DNA from: Peromyscus leucopus
Lineage: Eukaryota > Chordata > Mammalia > Rodentia > Cricetidae
NCBI RefSeq assembly: GCF_004664715.2
Contig: NC_051063.1
Location: forward strand, 109,812,829 to 109,876,828
Length of the DNA stretch: 64,000 nucleotides
Reading direction: 5' to 3'
Shown: positions 48,680 through 61,136 of the stretch, in pieces
Position numbering within the stretch: position 1 is the stretch's first letter
Layout: every line of letters starts with the position of its first letter
The notes under the pieces: generated by a model
What the model was told of the DNA's origin: nothing
The model's input: the letters and a program-made list of their open reading frames with translations, nothing else
Database searches by the model: none
Made by a program: the position numbers and the translations under genes

Positions 48680-48880
48680 TCTAGTAAGATTGCTCAGGAG
48701 CAAAGGTGATTGCTGCCAAGCCTGATGACACAAATTTAGTACCTGCGACCCTTATGACAGAAGGTGAAAAATGCTCTGAAAATTGTCATCTAACCTCTAC
48801 AGCACACTGTGGCATACTTGTGCCCATATAAACACATCCCCTCACATACCCAATAAATAAATTCAAAATAAAGAAAAATG
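48680..48880 (+). repeat. B3 SINE
   Basis: 'gattgctgccaagcctgatg' is a near-exact B3 head word. 'gtcatctaacctctacagca', 'cactgtggcatacttgtgcc' and the 'caataaataaattcaaaata' tail follow. Confidence 0.92.
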
Positions 48881-49428
48881 AATGACACTCATGAGCTCAC
48901 CGCAACTGTGATTGCCTGCATAGGGTTTGTGTAAGACTGAGCCTATAAACATTTAGTCATAAATGTGGTAGAGACTCATGGGACTGTGTCTCATCCAGAG
49001 GAATTAGTGTTGGTCAAGGGCTGCTAGGAGACATCATTGTGTTCAGTGATGTCAACACTGGGGTCTTACGAATGCTCTAGATAGCTTCATCCTTATGCCT
49101 ACAAGGCCAAGGTTATACCCAGTGCATCATAAAGCAAAAGGGAATGAAAGTGGATTGAGGACTTTTTGGATGTGAGTTGTGATGCTGATGAGGATGTGAA
49201 GAGATTAATAGAGTCAGGGTGGGAGGATAAGTGTGGCCAGAATTTATTATATTCATGTATGAAATTACACAATAATAAATTGACAAAAATAATGGAATTA
49301 CAAATGTTAAGTAAAATTATGGAGAAAATAGAAACAGGAGTGAAGCTTTCTCAAGACTTCCTTCTGGAACTGCATGGCTTACTCATGACAAGTAATCACT
49401 AGCTAAACTAGCTAATGTGAAGAATGAG
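48881..49428. other. No recognised element
   Basis: A 78-codon frame (49166-49402, ATG at 49169?) is acidic and domain-free; not supported as a gene. Confidence 0.4.
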
Positions 49429-49492
49429 TCTGTTTTTTTTTTTTCCTGCTTACTAATGTTGTCTGTTTTTTTTTTTCCTGCTTCCTAATGTT
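49429..49492. repeat. 32-bp tandem duplication
   Basis: Two copies of 'gtctg'-T-run-'cctgctt(a/c)ctaatgtt' (49429-49460 and 49461-49492) differ at one base. Confidence 0.95.
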
Positions 49493-49594
49493 GTATTTTG
49501 TAGTGATGGACACCATCTGCACACTGCTCTAAATTATTTGTCATCTTGCTTTTTCTTTTCTGTCATAGCTAGAGAGTTTTATTGCAGTCTCTCT

Positions 49595-49757
49595 CTCTTT
49601 TTTTTTTTTTGGTTTTTCGAGACAGGGTTTCTCTGTGTAGCTTTGTGCCTCTCCTGGAACTCACTTGGTAGCCCAGGCTGGCCTCGAACTCACAGAGATC
49701 CACCTGGCTCTGCCTCCCAAGTGCTGGTATTAAAGGCGTGCGCCACCACCGCCCGGC
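49595..49757 (-). mobile_element. B1 SINE, antisense, young
   Basis: 'gagacagggtttctctgtgt', 'gtagctttgtgcctctcctg', 'gtagcccaggctggcctcga', 'aggcgtgcgccaccaccgcc'. 'tgcagtctctct' at 49583-49594 and 49758-49769 is a perfect 12-bp TSD. Confidence 0.97.
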
Positions 49758-49769
49758 TGCAGTCTCTCT

Positions 49770-50990
49770 TTTAAAAAGCAAAGTTGGATTAAAAAGTAAG
49801 AGGCCTTAACTTTTGTCTTCTATAAAACAGTTTATCTCACGTCCAGAAGTAAGTGTTGACGTTAAAGATGAAACAACAGGGAAGTTGTGAGTCCTTGAGC
49901 TATATACAGGGTAGTTCTTCATTAGTTTAGCTGGCCAGATATTCTGAATAAGAATTTATTTTATTTCTAGAGGAGTCTTGCTCTTTCTTCCTACTGATTT
50001 TATTTGCCTTCTCCGTAAGTGCGTTGGTTGGAAGATGTTTTGTGGACTACATGACACTATTATTTACAAGATGCTGTACTAATGGGATGCTAACCGAAGC
50101 CAAGCAAAGGTCAGTTGCCCAAGCTTGTGCTAAGTGCTTTACTCAACACTGAAATGTAATAAGCAAGTCCCTGAATTGGCTTCATAGATCACAGTTTATA
50201 TAAACATCAATGGTTTCCATTTTCCAACAAATATTAACCCTAATTTATATCTAATTCTGTTGGTTGTTTGGATGGCAAAGTTGAATCACTGATATTAAAA
50301 AAAAATACAGAATACTAAATGCTGTGCCTTCTTTAGGAGACTAGCCACAAATACTGTTTCCCTAATTTATGAGTTTTATTGAGGAAACTTCTTTAAGAAA
50401 AGCAGATGTCAAAAAATAAGCTAAAAATAGACTGAGTATATATTTAGTCCCACACAGCAATTTCATACCTACTGTTCATGGTGTAGGGCAGGGAATTTCT
50501 GAACTTTTGGGCTCTTTATCTGCTTAAAACAAAAAGAAAGATTTCTTTTTAGTTACTTTTTTCTAGGCAGTAATTATAAAACACATTGTGTGGGTAAGTT
50601 ATAAATACTATAAATAATTTAGGTTGCTGAAAGTCCTAAATGAAATCACAGGTGATCTAATGCTCACTCTCCACTTTAATGACAGTGTCATATTGCTTCT
50701 TCTTTATATGGTGACCTTCTTTATATAAGGCCAAAGGTCTATGGTTTTTTTTTGTTTGTTTGTTTTATTGTTGCTTGTTTGTTTAAATAGAGGCTTAAAT
50801 AGAGGTGATAATTCCACTCAAGCATTCATGAAATAATCCCCTTCCACAAAGATCAAATCTTAACACCAACTTCTTAGAAGTTAGGTTTTAAAAAAAATGA
50901 ACTATTTTGTGTAGAGATAGAAATATTCAGATCATAAGAATTATAACATTTATTCCAAATAATGATAGATCTCTCTCTGTCGCTCTGTCT

Positions 50991-50991
<1 letters not shown>
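49770..50991. other. No recognised element
   Basis: A (TTTG)n-like run at 50746-50781. Otherwise unassigned. Confidence 0.4.
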
Positions 50992-51037
<46 letters not shown>

Positions 51038-51062
51038 CCTACCTATCTATCTACCTATCTAT
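50992..51062. repeat. (TATC)n microsatellite with TACC variants
   Basis: About 17 tetranucleotide units, mostly TATC, with TACC substitutions near the right end. Confidence 0.97.
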
Positions 51063-52671
51063 GAAGTACTATGTTTACACATTCAAATACATCAATGTAT
51101 ACATATATGATAGTATGATACATAACCACGAATATGTATCCTTCACTAAGTTGTTGGCACTAATTCTCTGCTTATTAGGAAGAATTAGTACTGTTACATT
51201 AAGGTGAGGACGATGAAATCAATATTATCCTTGAATTAACGATTTATATTTTCACATAAATATCTCAAACAGAAATGCATAAACTGAACGAAAATATTAA
51301 ATGTATTTGCTAAATACATTCTGTAGCAAGTGTCTTGTATTCAAAGCCAAGTTTCCTCCTATTGATCAATCTACTCTCTGGTCTGTAAAATTCCCCACTA
51401 AACTGGTATAAAACTCCTCCTTATGTCGTATATAGCATTTCAGACATCTACTTTTCACTATGAAATTAGACTATAAATTAGTATAACCAATTTTCTTCTT
51501 CTATTGCCCTGACAGTTGTGAATATAAAAAAATAATTAGAAATTTTTAACATCCCTGAAGAGGTTGCTCAAAGCTTGTCACTCAATAGCTCATCTCAGTG
51601 GTTGCAAATTGTCTGAGAGTCTGGTGTCAGCCAGGATTTGTCCTAGATTTGTAAACTTATATGTCACAAAACTTGAGTGTGACCTCCTTGGTTTCATAAA
51701 ATGGAAAATAAAATAAAATATCCACCTCAAAAGTTTTTGATCTTCATATGATCTAATGAAAGGAAAAATTCCCAGATGTAGTATAAAAGACTTATGATAT
51801 TGAGACAAATGTAGATTAATTTAATTGAATATATAAATTTTAATCAGGAAATAGATATGAGGTTTATGCATGTAGCAAGATCTGAAAATAAACACATCAA
51901 GGGAAATTATACTCATGCTAAATTAAAAGGAATTATGTAGAAAATAAAATTATTTTGCTCATGATCTTTTAAATGACTTGTCACATTACTACAAGAAGGC
52001 GTGTCTTCTGTGGGATTCTACTGTGCCAGCGAGGTCTTGGCTGAAAGAACATGGCAGATTCAGAACAGGTAATTTAGGAACAACTTACACAGAGGATATT
52101 TATTTGTTTAAAAGAAATACACTAGGCAAAGAGAAGGGTACCAAGACTACTGGAGCAGAATGGTTTATACCACTTAAGGACAGGCAGGTAGGAAGACAGC
52201 AATTGTACCTTGGAAAGGGTTGACAATTCATAGAAGGAGGCATGATCCTCAGTCAGAAAGGGAGGAAGGTAACCATGGTGATGTAACCTCATCATCTTCG
52301 CTTTCTGTTACCTCTTGCCAATGCCATCCTTTAGGTAAGCAGAAACAAATATCCAATGACAAAGAGAAAGTATATATGTCAATTTCTTGGGACTATTGCA
52401 AAGTAGAGAAAGGATACCTTGTATCAGGCACATCAAAGTTAATATGGACAGAAGGGAAGGTGCAGAAACAAAAAAATAAATAAATAACTGTGAGTCACTG
52501 GAATGTATGTAAAGGTCAGTGGGCTGTAGAATGCTGTAGGTATGCTAGTCATTTTGTTTTGGACTTTCTGGCTCCAGAAGGGTGAGTAATGTACTCCAGC
52601 TACTTATAAATAACCTAGTCTAAGGTATCTTGCTGTAGTGACCCACATGGACGAAGACATCCTACTGTGTA
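51063..52671. other. No recognised element
   Basis: 1.6 kb AT-rich, nothing identified. Confidence 0.4.
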
Positions 52672-52747
52672 TTATTGTTTATGGTACTGGGAATTGAATG
52701 GAAATGCTTACAAATGCCAGGCAAGCATTCAGCATTCTCCACCATGT
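52672..52747 (-). repeat. ID/B4-head-like SINE remnant, antisense
   Basis: 'tttatggtactgggaattga' and 'atgccaggcaagcattcagc' match the antisense ID/B4 head. Confidence 0.5.
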
Positions 52748-53635
52748 CAGAACATCAACCTGACCATGTAGTGTTTGAGACACTGCTTACTCTTTCTGGA
52801 ACTCAGGTGAAACCCTCCATACAGTAATTGAACTAAGCAGATTAATCTCTAAGACACAACTTCTATTATTCTCTGTTCACATCACACAAATATCTGACTT
52901 TGAAAACTGCAGGCAAGAATTGAATGGATATATATGCTTGAGTAAATATGATTAACTTGACTCAGATGGATTAATTTAAGATGCAGATGGTGAAAAGTGA
53001 AACTTTTCTAGCTAGCATCCCAACTATAGGCTTGGTGACTTTAAGTGATCAAAACTTCCTACTAAATCATGCAGAAAATTTCTCAGGGTAATGAACACAG
53101 TCAGAAATCATTGTAGACCTCCATTCTAACAATCTGCTTCAATTAGCATATTGCTGGTGTGAGTTCTTCTATATTGCTCTCCTCAGGCCACCTTTCAATC
53201 CATGTAGAAGACAATTGGAATTAAGTCTGCAATTAAATTTTTACAAGAGATTGCATCAGGTGCTTTGGTAAAATTAACACTTATATCGTTAACAGAACCC
53301 TAATTATGCTATCCCCTAACAGAAGGTTAGTATATCCCACAAGGATCTTTTGTAATTTTTCATGGACATGCTTTTTTGCCTTTGTTCTGAACAGTTTTGT
53401 TCAGTGTTTCAAAGTACTAGGCACTGGGACATGTGCTCTAACTTCCTTTGTATCAGTGATTCTTAACACAGCTCAAAGTAAAGAGGGTTCTTGCCACTTC
53501 TTGATAAACACATGGTGTCTTTCATTTACACACACAGTCTTCTCTGTCCAGAGACACCATTCTTGGCAATATCTTCAGGGGATCAGCTTCCTTGTCACCC
53601 TTGAAAATTTAACGTAAGTATTATGGTCACATAAA
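52748..53635. other. No recognised element
   Basis: A 103-codon frame at 53306-53617 (non-ATG start) has no domain and is judged noncoding. Confidence 0.4.
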
Positions 53636-53643
53636 ATCTAGAG

Positions 53644-53848
53644 CAGTGGTTTGTGTGTTGTGAACCCTCTGGGGTTCTCATAACCCTTTCACAGGGGTCA
53701 TCTAAGACCATTGGAAAACCTTTTGTTTCATAACAGTAGCAAAGTTACAGTTATGAATTATCAATAAAATACTTTTATGGTTGGGACTCATCACAACATG
53801 AGAAGCTGTAATAAAGGGTCACATCATCAGGAAGTTTGAGAACCACTG
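53644..53848 (-). mobile_element. hAT-type DNA transposon (URR1-like), complete ends
   Basis: Terminal inverted repeats CAGTGGTTT / AACCACTG. 'atctagag' at 53636-53643 and 53849-53856 is a perfect 8-bp TSD, the hAT signature. The body ('ttcataacagtagcaaagtt', 'ttatggttgggactcatcac', 'aataaagggtcacatcatca') is the antisense of the 24127 copy. 205 bp and nonautonomous; no transposase. Confidence 0.92.
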
Positions 53849-53856
53849 ATCTAGAG

Positions 53857-56245
53857 GGTAGGCAGCATGAAACACCATTTAAGAAACTGAACTTAATAAC
53901 TGTAGCTCTTGGTTGCCAGGCAGAGTGAGACTTTAAGTTCTTTGATAAAGGCTATATGATTTGAATATATACACATAGATCAAGAGGAATTTGAGCTGAA
54001 AACTCCCTCGTTGCTGACTAGTGTTCATAGTGCCTGGGCAGCTATGCTGAGTTCTGAGCACATAACCCATCAATGATCTCACTCACCTGCAGACCATGTT
54101 TGTTACAATACCTATCTGCCAGGCAAGATTGCGTACTTGTCCGATAGTCGCATGATTATTTAGATATTAACTTTAGGGTTTTATTGGGGCATGTTACACA
54201 CAGGAGGAAGCATATACCCGGTATTATAAGCCCATCCATAATCCGGTGACTGTGGAGGACATGGGCCCAGTGGCAACATGATACCATTGCTTCTCTGCTC
54301 AAACATTTTATAAAACTGCATTCTAAATATTTATGGTCATATCCATAAATTAGTGCTGACCTCAGCCAGACACAATAGACTCCCTTTTGACAAGAGGGTT
54401 ACAGTTAATGCCAAGACCAATATCTGATCCAAGTACTGAGAAAACATGAACAAGGAGCATTAAGGGTAAATGAGACATCAATGTCACTTCCCTATCCCAA
54501 TCCCCAGGGAACATCACAGAATGGGTAGAAAGAATTTAGGATCCAGAGGATGGAGATGAATATCAGGGAATGCTTCCAACCAAATTTGACATTGCTATTG
54601 TAGCCATGAGCACACAGCAACTAAAGGTATCCACACAGTTTGGGTTTCTCGAATTCCTCTATGGGTAGAGAAATTTTTCATGAATGACTTTGAATCTACC
54701 TGATATAATTTACTGTCACAGTTTTAGCTTATTTATTTACTTATTTACAGAAACTGGCATTTCCTGTCCATTAGGCATTGTGAGCAAGTTACAGAGAATG
54801 TGAGATCATAGGGAAAGAAGATTAGCTGATAATTTATTTACCACGCCCCCAAATAAAGATGCATTTATTATTATGACAAAGAATAAATTTTCTTTATCAG
54901 CACCAAGATTAAGAACATCTCAGGCTGACTTCAGATTGCCTTGTCCAAATTGCATTCACATTTCCTTTTGTATCATGTGACTAAACAGAATGAGCATCAG
55001 CACAGTCATGGTCAAGTTCTATCCCTCATAAAGATCTTGAGAAGGTTTTTTGAACTTTAGACATTCCTACCATTCCAGAACCACAATGCAGGCAATGTAA
55101 GATCAAATGAACTGGTTTATCTTTATATTCTCCCATTTTTCATCTGCATCCAGCCTTGAGTATATAGCCTGGAAGCAGTTATCTAATAAGGAATTCAGGC
55201 TGGCAAGAGGTGGGTTCAAGCAAATCCAAAATGTGACAAGATGTATACGTCATTAGGCTTAGAAATTCCCCAAATCATCTTAGACTAACCACAGAATGAG
55301 ACTTTCATAAATATTAAAGTGTGTCATTCAACAATCTTGACCAAATATGTTATTTATTTCGGAGTTTCCCTGTGCCTAGGTAGTAGCAAAATAGACAAAC
55401 CTGATTCCACATCTATCTCCCATGGTTGTTGACTAACAGCAATGATTAATGAGGGCATTTTCTGAGTGTCACTCTCTCCTGGAGTTTCTCTCAGCAAAGA
55501 ATGAGCACCCATACACATCTACACATCAACACATCCTTACAAGTAGAGCCTTTTCTGCCAGGGGAAACAGGTTTTATTCTCACTCTACCATGATACCTTT
55601 TGTCATGGTTTTCTAGCTTATAAAATTCCAATGAACAGCCAGGGAGATAATCACTGAAATTCGAGTTTGCTGTATCCTACCACCATGAAGACTGTCACTT
55701 AGCTCCTGTAAGCGTCTGTGCTTGTGAGGTGGTGGCACTGTATTTACTTTATGGGTATCATGAAACTGTAATGATGAAAATGTAAAATGCAAACCCTGAG
55801 AACACCCACTAAAATATTATGCAAACATCAATCCTAAATTCTGCAAGTCAAATTCTAGCTAACCTCTTGGGCCAGAACATAAGCTTTTGGATTGTTTGTT
55901 GATGAGACCAAATCAAAATGTCGGCATCCTTCTTCAAATTCTTATTAGATAATGTGTACTTTGCAGCTGTCAAGTTGTTTTACAGGTAGTTTACATCTGT
56001 TATTTTGTCCTCCCTTCATTGTGCCAAAGCTCATTCTATCTTTTATTACTTGTCTGAATTCTTTCATCTTATAAGTAATATTCAATCTTCATAAAGGGCT
56101 CCATAAGTATGCCAATGGTAGGCTTAAAAGGTAATTTGGTTCTGAGGTCCCCTCTCTCAATACAGCTTGAAAGGCTCAGTATACTATTCTACAGGCTATT
56201 ATTCACTATACTCTCAACAATCCAGCTGTAATAAGAGAAACCCCG
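53857..56245. other. No recognised element
   Basis: 2.4 kb. A faint antisense MIR-like piece near 55960-56020 is too weak to call. Otherwise nothing identified. Confidence 0.4.
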
Positions 56246-56624
56246 TGTAGCTGGAAGTTTTCCTGTGCCCCAACCAGTCCTGTAGCTGCTCAGACCCAAG
56301 TAAACACACCAAGGCTTATATCAATTATGAATTGCATGGCTATGGCCTATGTCTCAATTTTCTTGCAAGTTAGCTATTGTAACTAAACTCAGCCCATTTC
56401 TATTAATCTATATGTCACTATGTGTTTTGTGGCTTTACCTGTGTGCCATTACATGCTTCACCCTGGATGACAGGAAGGAGTCTCCTCTGCTCTGCTTTTC
56501 TCCTTCTCTCTACTTGGAATGTCCTGCTTAACATTATTCTGCCTCACCATTGGCCAAACAGCTTTATTTATCAACCAATCAGAGCAACACATTTTCACAG
56601 CATACAGAGTGACATCACCCATCA
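56246..56624 (-). mobile_element. mys-type ERV LTR (3' LTR of the element), antisense
   Basis: Plus-strand reading TGTAGCTGGAAGTTTTCC to CACCCATCA. It shares the antisense forms 'tgctcagacccaagtaaaca', 'tctattaatctatatg', 'ttggccaaacagctttattt' and 'atcaaccaatcagagcaaca' with the mys-type LTR at 36342. A polypurine tract (antisense 'tttgcccttttctttc', 56625-56640) lies next to its U3 end, so the internal region is to the right. Confidence 0.85.
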
Positions 56625-58960
56625 TTTGCCCTTTTCTTTCTATTCAAAAGGAAGGTTTTAACTTCAACATAGTAAAATTACATATAACAAAACAGTTATC
56701 AAACAATAATTATAGTACAATATCTAGTCTATTTGTATTTTGTAAAATTAAAAAAAATATTTTATCCTATATTTATGAGTCTAAAGTTTCATGTCTAATT
56801 TATCTTTTATCATAATCAAGGAAAATTATAACTGTCTACATCAAAGACCTCAGAAGGATATAATATTACATAAGTAAACAGGAAGAGCTTTGTAAGCAAC
56901 TTTTAAAAATCTAGAAATGAGCCGGGCGGTGGTGACGCACGCCTTTAATCCCAGCACTCGGGAGGCAGAGGCAGGCAGATCTTTGTGAGTTCGAGGCCAG
57001 CCTGGGCTACCAAGTGAGTTCCAGGAAAGGCGCAAAGCTACACAGAGAAACCCTGTCTCAAAAAAAAAATCTAGAAATGACAGAGACAGCTGCCTGCCTG
57101 GACAGTCATCCAATGTTCCTCTGTAATGGTGGGGCATCCATCTTCAGCCTATAGACCTAGAATTTCATAGTCATTTTTCCTTATGTCTTGTAGAATGTCT
57201 GGCAGTCTCCCCAGCGAAACAGTTACCTGAAGAAACATCTCATCATGTAAAGTTCAGTGGTCTCCTTCCTATGGGTTCTGCATGTCCATTTTATACAACA
57301 TACTGTCAAGCAGTCCAGGCAAGAGCAGTTTCTTGCCCAAATAGCTATTTTTGCCAAGAAGAGGATAACTCCATATAGAGTGTCTTTGTTGCCCATCTTT
57401 CTCTTTGAAGTAAGTGGGTGCAGCCATGAGCAGACATATCCCAATGTCCAGAAAAGTCTAAGTTTTTAAAACATTTTAAATGCCATATTTTGTAGGTCTT
57501 TGAAGTGTTTGAAGATTACCTACCTAACTGAATTATATCTATGTATACTTAGAAACTTAACATGACTATAAGTTTGACTGTCATAGAAGCCTAATTACTA
57601 ATTTGTATTTCTTAAATATCCATTACAATTAAAATGAGTTACATAAACATAATACTTTAAACAAGAGTACAAATATACATACAGTGTAGCAAAATTAACT
57701 TTAAATTTGTATCAACAAACTAAAATCCATGGCAATGTAAAACATTTCAAACAAGTTGTTGCTTTTAAAAGTAGATTTAATAATCTACCCTTTCATTTTT
57801 ATCATATCTATAATATTCCCTTTTCTTCTTTAGAAAGAAATCACATTTATAATCAACCCCCTTTAAATAAAAATAAATGTTTATAAACAATATTTTTGAA
57901 ATTTGTGCATAGCTTCTCATACAACTTCCTGCTGGATGAGGGTGCTGGCAATCTAATAGGGATCCTGAGAAAATTAAGAATTATGTTCAAGTCCTGACTG
58001 GAGTAGTCTATGTTGCTCTATTTTCTGAGCCAGTTGCCTTGAAACAGTTTTAGGAAGTTGGATCATCTGGGCCATGGTGTCATCTGAGACCTTACAAGGA
58101 GTCTTGGCTGGTCAAACCATATGAACCTGGAAACAATTCATAGGTTCTCATTTTCTGTGGAAAAAAAAGCAGAACCTCTTTTCCAAAGCCACATATCCTT
58201 AGACATAGATTTTGAAATCAAGATATCTTTACAATATACATGTTGATTTAACTCAGCAGCTTTTACAATCAAATGTCTCTCTATAGTTAAAAATCCCAAA
58301 GACAACATAATCCAGACGCTCTCTGTGATTTCTATCTTCACCTGGCTTTTTTTTTATATTACCTTTACTATCTCTTTAAAGACTTTATTTTTGGGGTTGG
58401 GGGGAAATACTTTATTTTTTTAAACTATCTATTTCTTTATATAACTGTCAATATTTCCTTTCCTCTGTCTTTCAAGCCTACATACATTATTACACACATT
58501 GTAAACTATTTAGAGTTTATCCCATCTGCATTTGTCTCATTGTGAATCTATTGCTTTAAACTGCAGTATTAATAGGATTGACAAGGCAGCTTTGGCTGCT
58601 GGCTGCACCCACCTCAGCTTCCCAACATGGTGAAACTACATTTACCACCAGTTCTGGAAACTATGCTCATCACTGACTCTGGGAAGCAGTGGGTCTTTGC
58701 TTCTTTTCAGTAGCATGTAGGCCACACCCCCTTTTCTTTATCTCTACTAGCAAAAGATATATCCATCACATACCATGCTGTGCAGCAAGCAGAAGCCACT
58801 GTGTACAGTGGCAGGAATCTGCCATGCTGCACTCAAGCCCATATGCCTTGAACCCGCAATACTATAGCTCAGGTCTGCATGCCATGGAGTTTCTGTACAC
58901 GGTTGCCTCTAAATCTCGACCCACATGAGACATGAAGTAGAAATCTGCTTTTGTCTCTGT
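56625..58960 (-). mobile_element. mys-type ERV internal region, 3' part, decayed
   Basis: It follows the polypurine tract of the LTR at 56246. Words I associate with mys-type internal sequence include 'gtcatctgagaccttacaag', 'gagtcttggctggtcaaacc' and 'ccaaagccacatatccttag'. No open frame longer than 100 codons, no reverse-transcriptase or envelope motifs, and no second LTR. It is therefore a 5'-truncated, nonautonomous remnant. A B1 interrupts it at 56921-57064. Right boundary approximate. Confidence 0.6.
56921..57064 (+). mobile_element. B1 SINE, sense, very young
   Basis: Head 'gccgggcggtggtgacgcac', body 'gcctttaatcccagcactcg', 'gagttcgaggccagcctggg', cricetid tail 'caggaaaggcgcaaagctac'. 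TSD 'aaaaatctagaaatga' (16 bp) at 56905-56920 and 57065-57080 is perfect. Little divergence from consensus. Confidence 0.97.
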
Positions 58961-59141
58961 TATTGTGTGTTTAGAAGCTCTTTTTAAACTCCTTTAGGCC
59001 TTATTGAAATTTGAGAGTCCTGTGTTGGCCCCACATTGGGACCAACCCTGGGTATCTTTGCTTTCTTACCAATTGTCCTTTTTCCTATTATTCATTTTAT
59101 TGACAAACTTATTCCCAATTGTCTTTTTACTTTATAGATGT
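58961..59141. other. Unassigned spacer
   Basis: Nothing identified. Confidence 0.4.
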
Positions 59142-59497
59142 TGTGGTGGTTTGGATCATAATGGCTTCATGGGCTCATATACTCAAATATTTGGTCTGTA
59201 GTTGGTAAAGTGTTTTGGAAGAATTAGGAGGTTCGGCCTTGTTGGAGGTATGTCATGAGGAGTGAGCTTTGAGGTTTCAAAAATCCACACTAGGCCCAGT
59301 CTCCCTCTCTATGCCTTATGTTTGAGGTTCAGATGTGAGCTCTTAGTGACTGCTCTGGAACCAAATCTACCTGTCTGTCACCATGCTTCTTGTCATGATG
59401 ATCAAGGACCAATCCTCTGAAACTGTAAGAAAGCCCTTAATTAAATACTTCCTTTGTCACGGTGTTTCTTAACAGTAGTAGAGGAGTGGCTAAGGAA
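59142..59497 (+). mobile_element. MaLR-like LTR
   Basis: Begins TGTGGTGGTTTGGATC. Contains 'cggccttgttggaggtatgt', 'ctgaaactgtaagaaagccc' and 'ttaattaaatacttcctttg'. Same family as 20092-20451. Flanks 'gatgt' and 'gatat' form a 5-bp TSD with one mismatch. Confidence 0.8.
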
Positions 59498-60214
59498 GAT
59501 ATCCTCTGCTCTGAAGGTGCAGGTGAAATCTCACCATTGTTTGATGCTATCCTTTAGGCACCATGCCTCTGTATGCACTCTGATGTTAATACAGATGTGA
59601 TCCCTGCAGTTTCAACAGTCCCAGTCTCCTAATGTATTTATTTATTTCATGTTTATAATTCACTATAAGATCTTACTTTCATGAAGACAGAAACAGTTTT
59701 TTTTAAAGAATATGGTACATCACTCAGCACACAGTAGAACAAGTATACCACAAAAGTGGCTTGTATAATTTTCTATTCTAGGCTTAAAAAAAGAAACCCC
59801 TACAATGAAGCCGTTTTTTTTTTCCCCACAAATGTGCTAGCATTTGGATATCAACATCTTATTCTTTCTGACTGCTAAGTGCCTGTCACTCTCCTTGATT
59901 TAAGCTAACATCTGGCTTATCTTTAGGTTGATTTATCAGATTGCTTCCTAACCAGATGTGTGGCAACCAGCTGGCAGAGTCTATCAGTTTGACAGTGCCT
60001 CTTCCATCTAAGCCTGTCACTTCAGGTGTCTTTAGATTACAAATGCTAAGCCTGATCCTGCTTGAGAATCTCAGAGTGTGGTCAGACCGACTGAAGTCAT
60101 TATAAATCTGAAGAGTATCAGAGTTCTGCATTTTACTTAAATGTGGACCCTTTTACATCCATTAAGAAATGAGCCAATGGAAAAAGCTAAATGAATTATT
60201 TTGAGGTCAGAAGC
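59498..60214. other. No recognised element
   Basis: Nothing identified; a T-run at 59814-59822. Confidence 0.4.
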
Positions 60215-60375
60215 ACATGAGGACTGGTGTTGCACTTCTGACCTTGGCCAAGTCATTGAACTCTGTGAGGCTGGGTTTGTCTCCCTATAAAATAGAGTTT
60301 TAAAAATATTATGAGGATTGTGTGATGAGCTTTATAAAATACCTTTTATTGTATTATACAGATAGCAATTGACTA
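60215..60375 (+). repeat. MIR SINE
   Basis: 'acttctgaccttggccaagt', 'cattgaactctgtgaggctg', 'ggtttgtctccctataaaat' and 'attatgaggattgtgtgatg' follow the MIR core order. Confidence 0.82.
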
Positions 60376-60395
60376 ACAAATTACACGAATTTTAA

Positions 60396-60590
60396 GCATT
60401 TATTTTTATTATTTTATTTATTATGCATATCTGTATATGTCCATGGATACGAGAAGAGGGCATTGGATTTGCTGGAACTGAAGTGACAAGTGGCTTTGAA
60501 CTAGCTGATATTGGTGCTGGGAACTGAATTTGGGTCTCTGGAAGAATATCACATATTCTTAACTGCTGAGCTTGCTCCAGTCCAAACATC
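60396..60590 (-). repeat. B2 SINE, antisense
   Basis: Left A/T-rich tail, then 'gagaagagggcattggattt', 'ggtgctgggaactgaatttg', 'ggtctctggaagaatatcac' and 'ttcttaactgctgagcttgc'. Confidence 0.9.
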
Positions 60591-60763
60591 AAGGATTCAC
60601 TTTATCAAGTTTTCCTTCAGGGCTAAAGTGTTCTAGACTTGCATTTGGGATCTGTATAACCTATAGATGCACTTTTGAATAATGAGACAATTTTGCCCTC
60701 AAAGATTTCACTTCTTCCATGAAAATTCTGAGATAAGCTTTCTCCTTCCTTCCTTCCTTCTTA

Positions 60764-61136
60764 ATTCTTTATGTATATATTTATTTATGTGGCATGCATA
60801 CATCTGTATACACATTTTTGTATGTGTGTGAATGCACATATATGAGAGTATATATGCTTGTGTATATAGGCCTGAGGTTGATGCCAGATGTCTCCCTGGA
60901 TCAATCTCCACTTTGTTTATTGAGGTACGTTATCTTGCTGAACATAGGAGCTAAGTAATTCTGGGTTGTTTAGCTAGCCAGTGTCCTCTAGGGTTCCCTA
61001 TTTCAGCCTTCCCTCTGAAGTGTTGGGACTACAAGTGGACACCACATCCTCTTCTCAGCTTTTATCAGAGTTCTTGGGATCTAGACTCTCATCCTTACGA
61101 ATATAAACATTCTGTCCACTGAGCCATCCCCCAAAC
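60764..61136 (-). repeat. RSINE1, antisense, near full length
   Basis: 'ggcctgaggttgatgccaga', 'tgtctccctggatcaatctc', 'ccttccctctgaagtgttgg', 'gactacaagtggacaccac' and 'tctgtccactgagccatccc' run in antisense RSINE1 order, with a (TG)-rich left end. Confidence 0.82.

Noticed and set aside
50992..51062. Regular short repeat considered as an array with spacers (CRISPR-like).
   Set aside because: A plain tetranucleotide microsatellite in a mammalian genome; no spacers.
56625..58960. Searched for intact retroviral genes in the ERV internal region.
   Set aside because: Frames are short and interrupted. No polymerase, protease or envelope motifs are visible on the minus strand.
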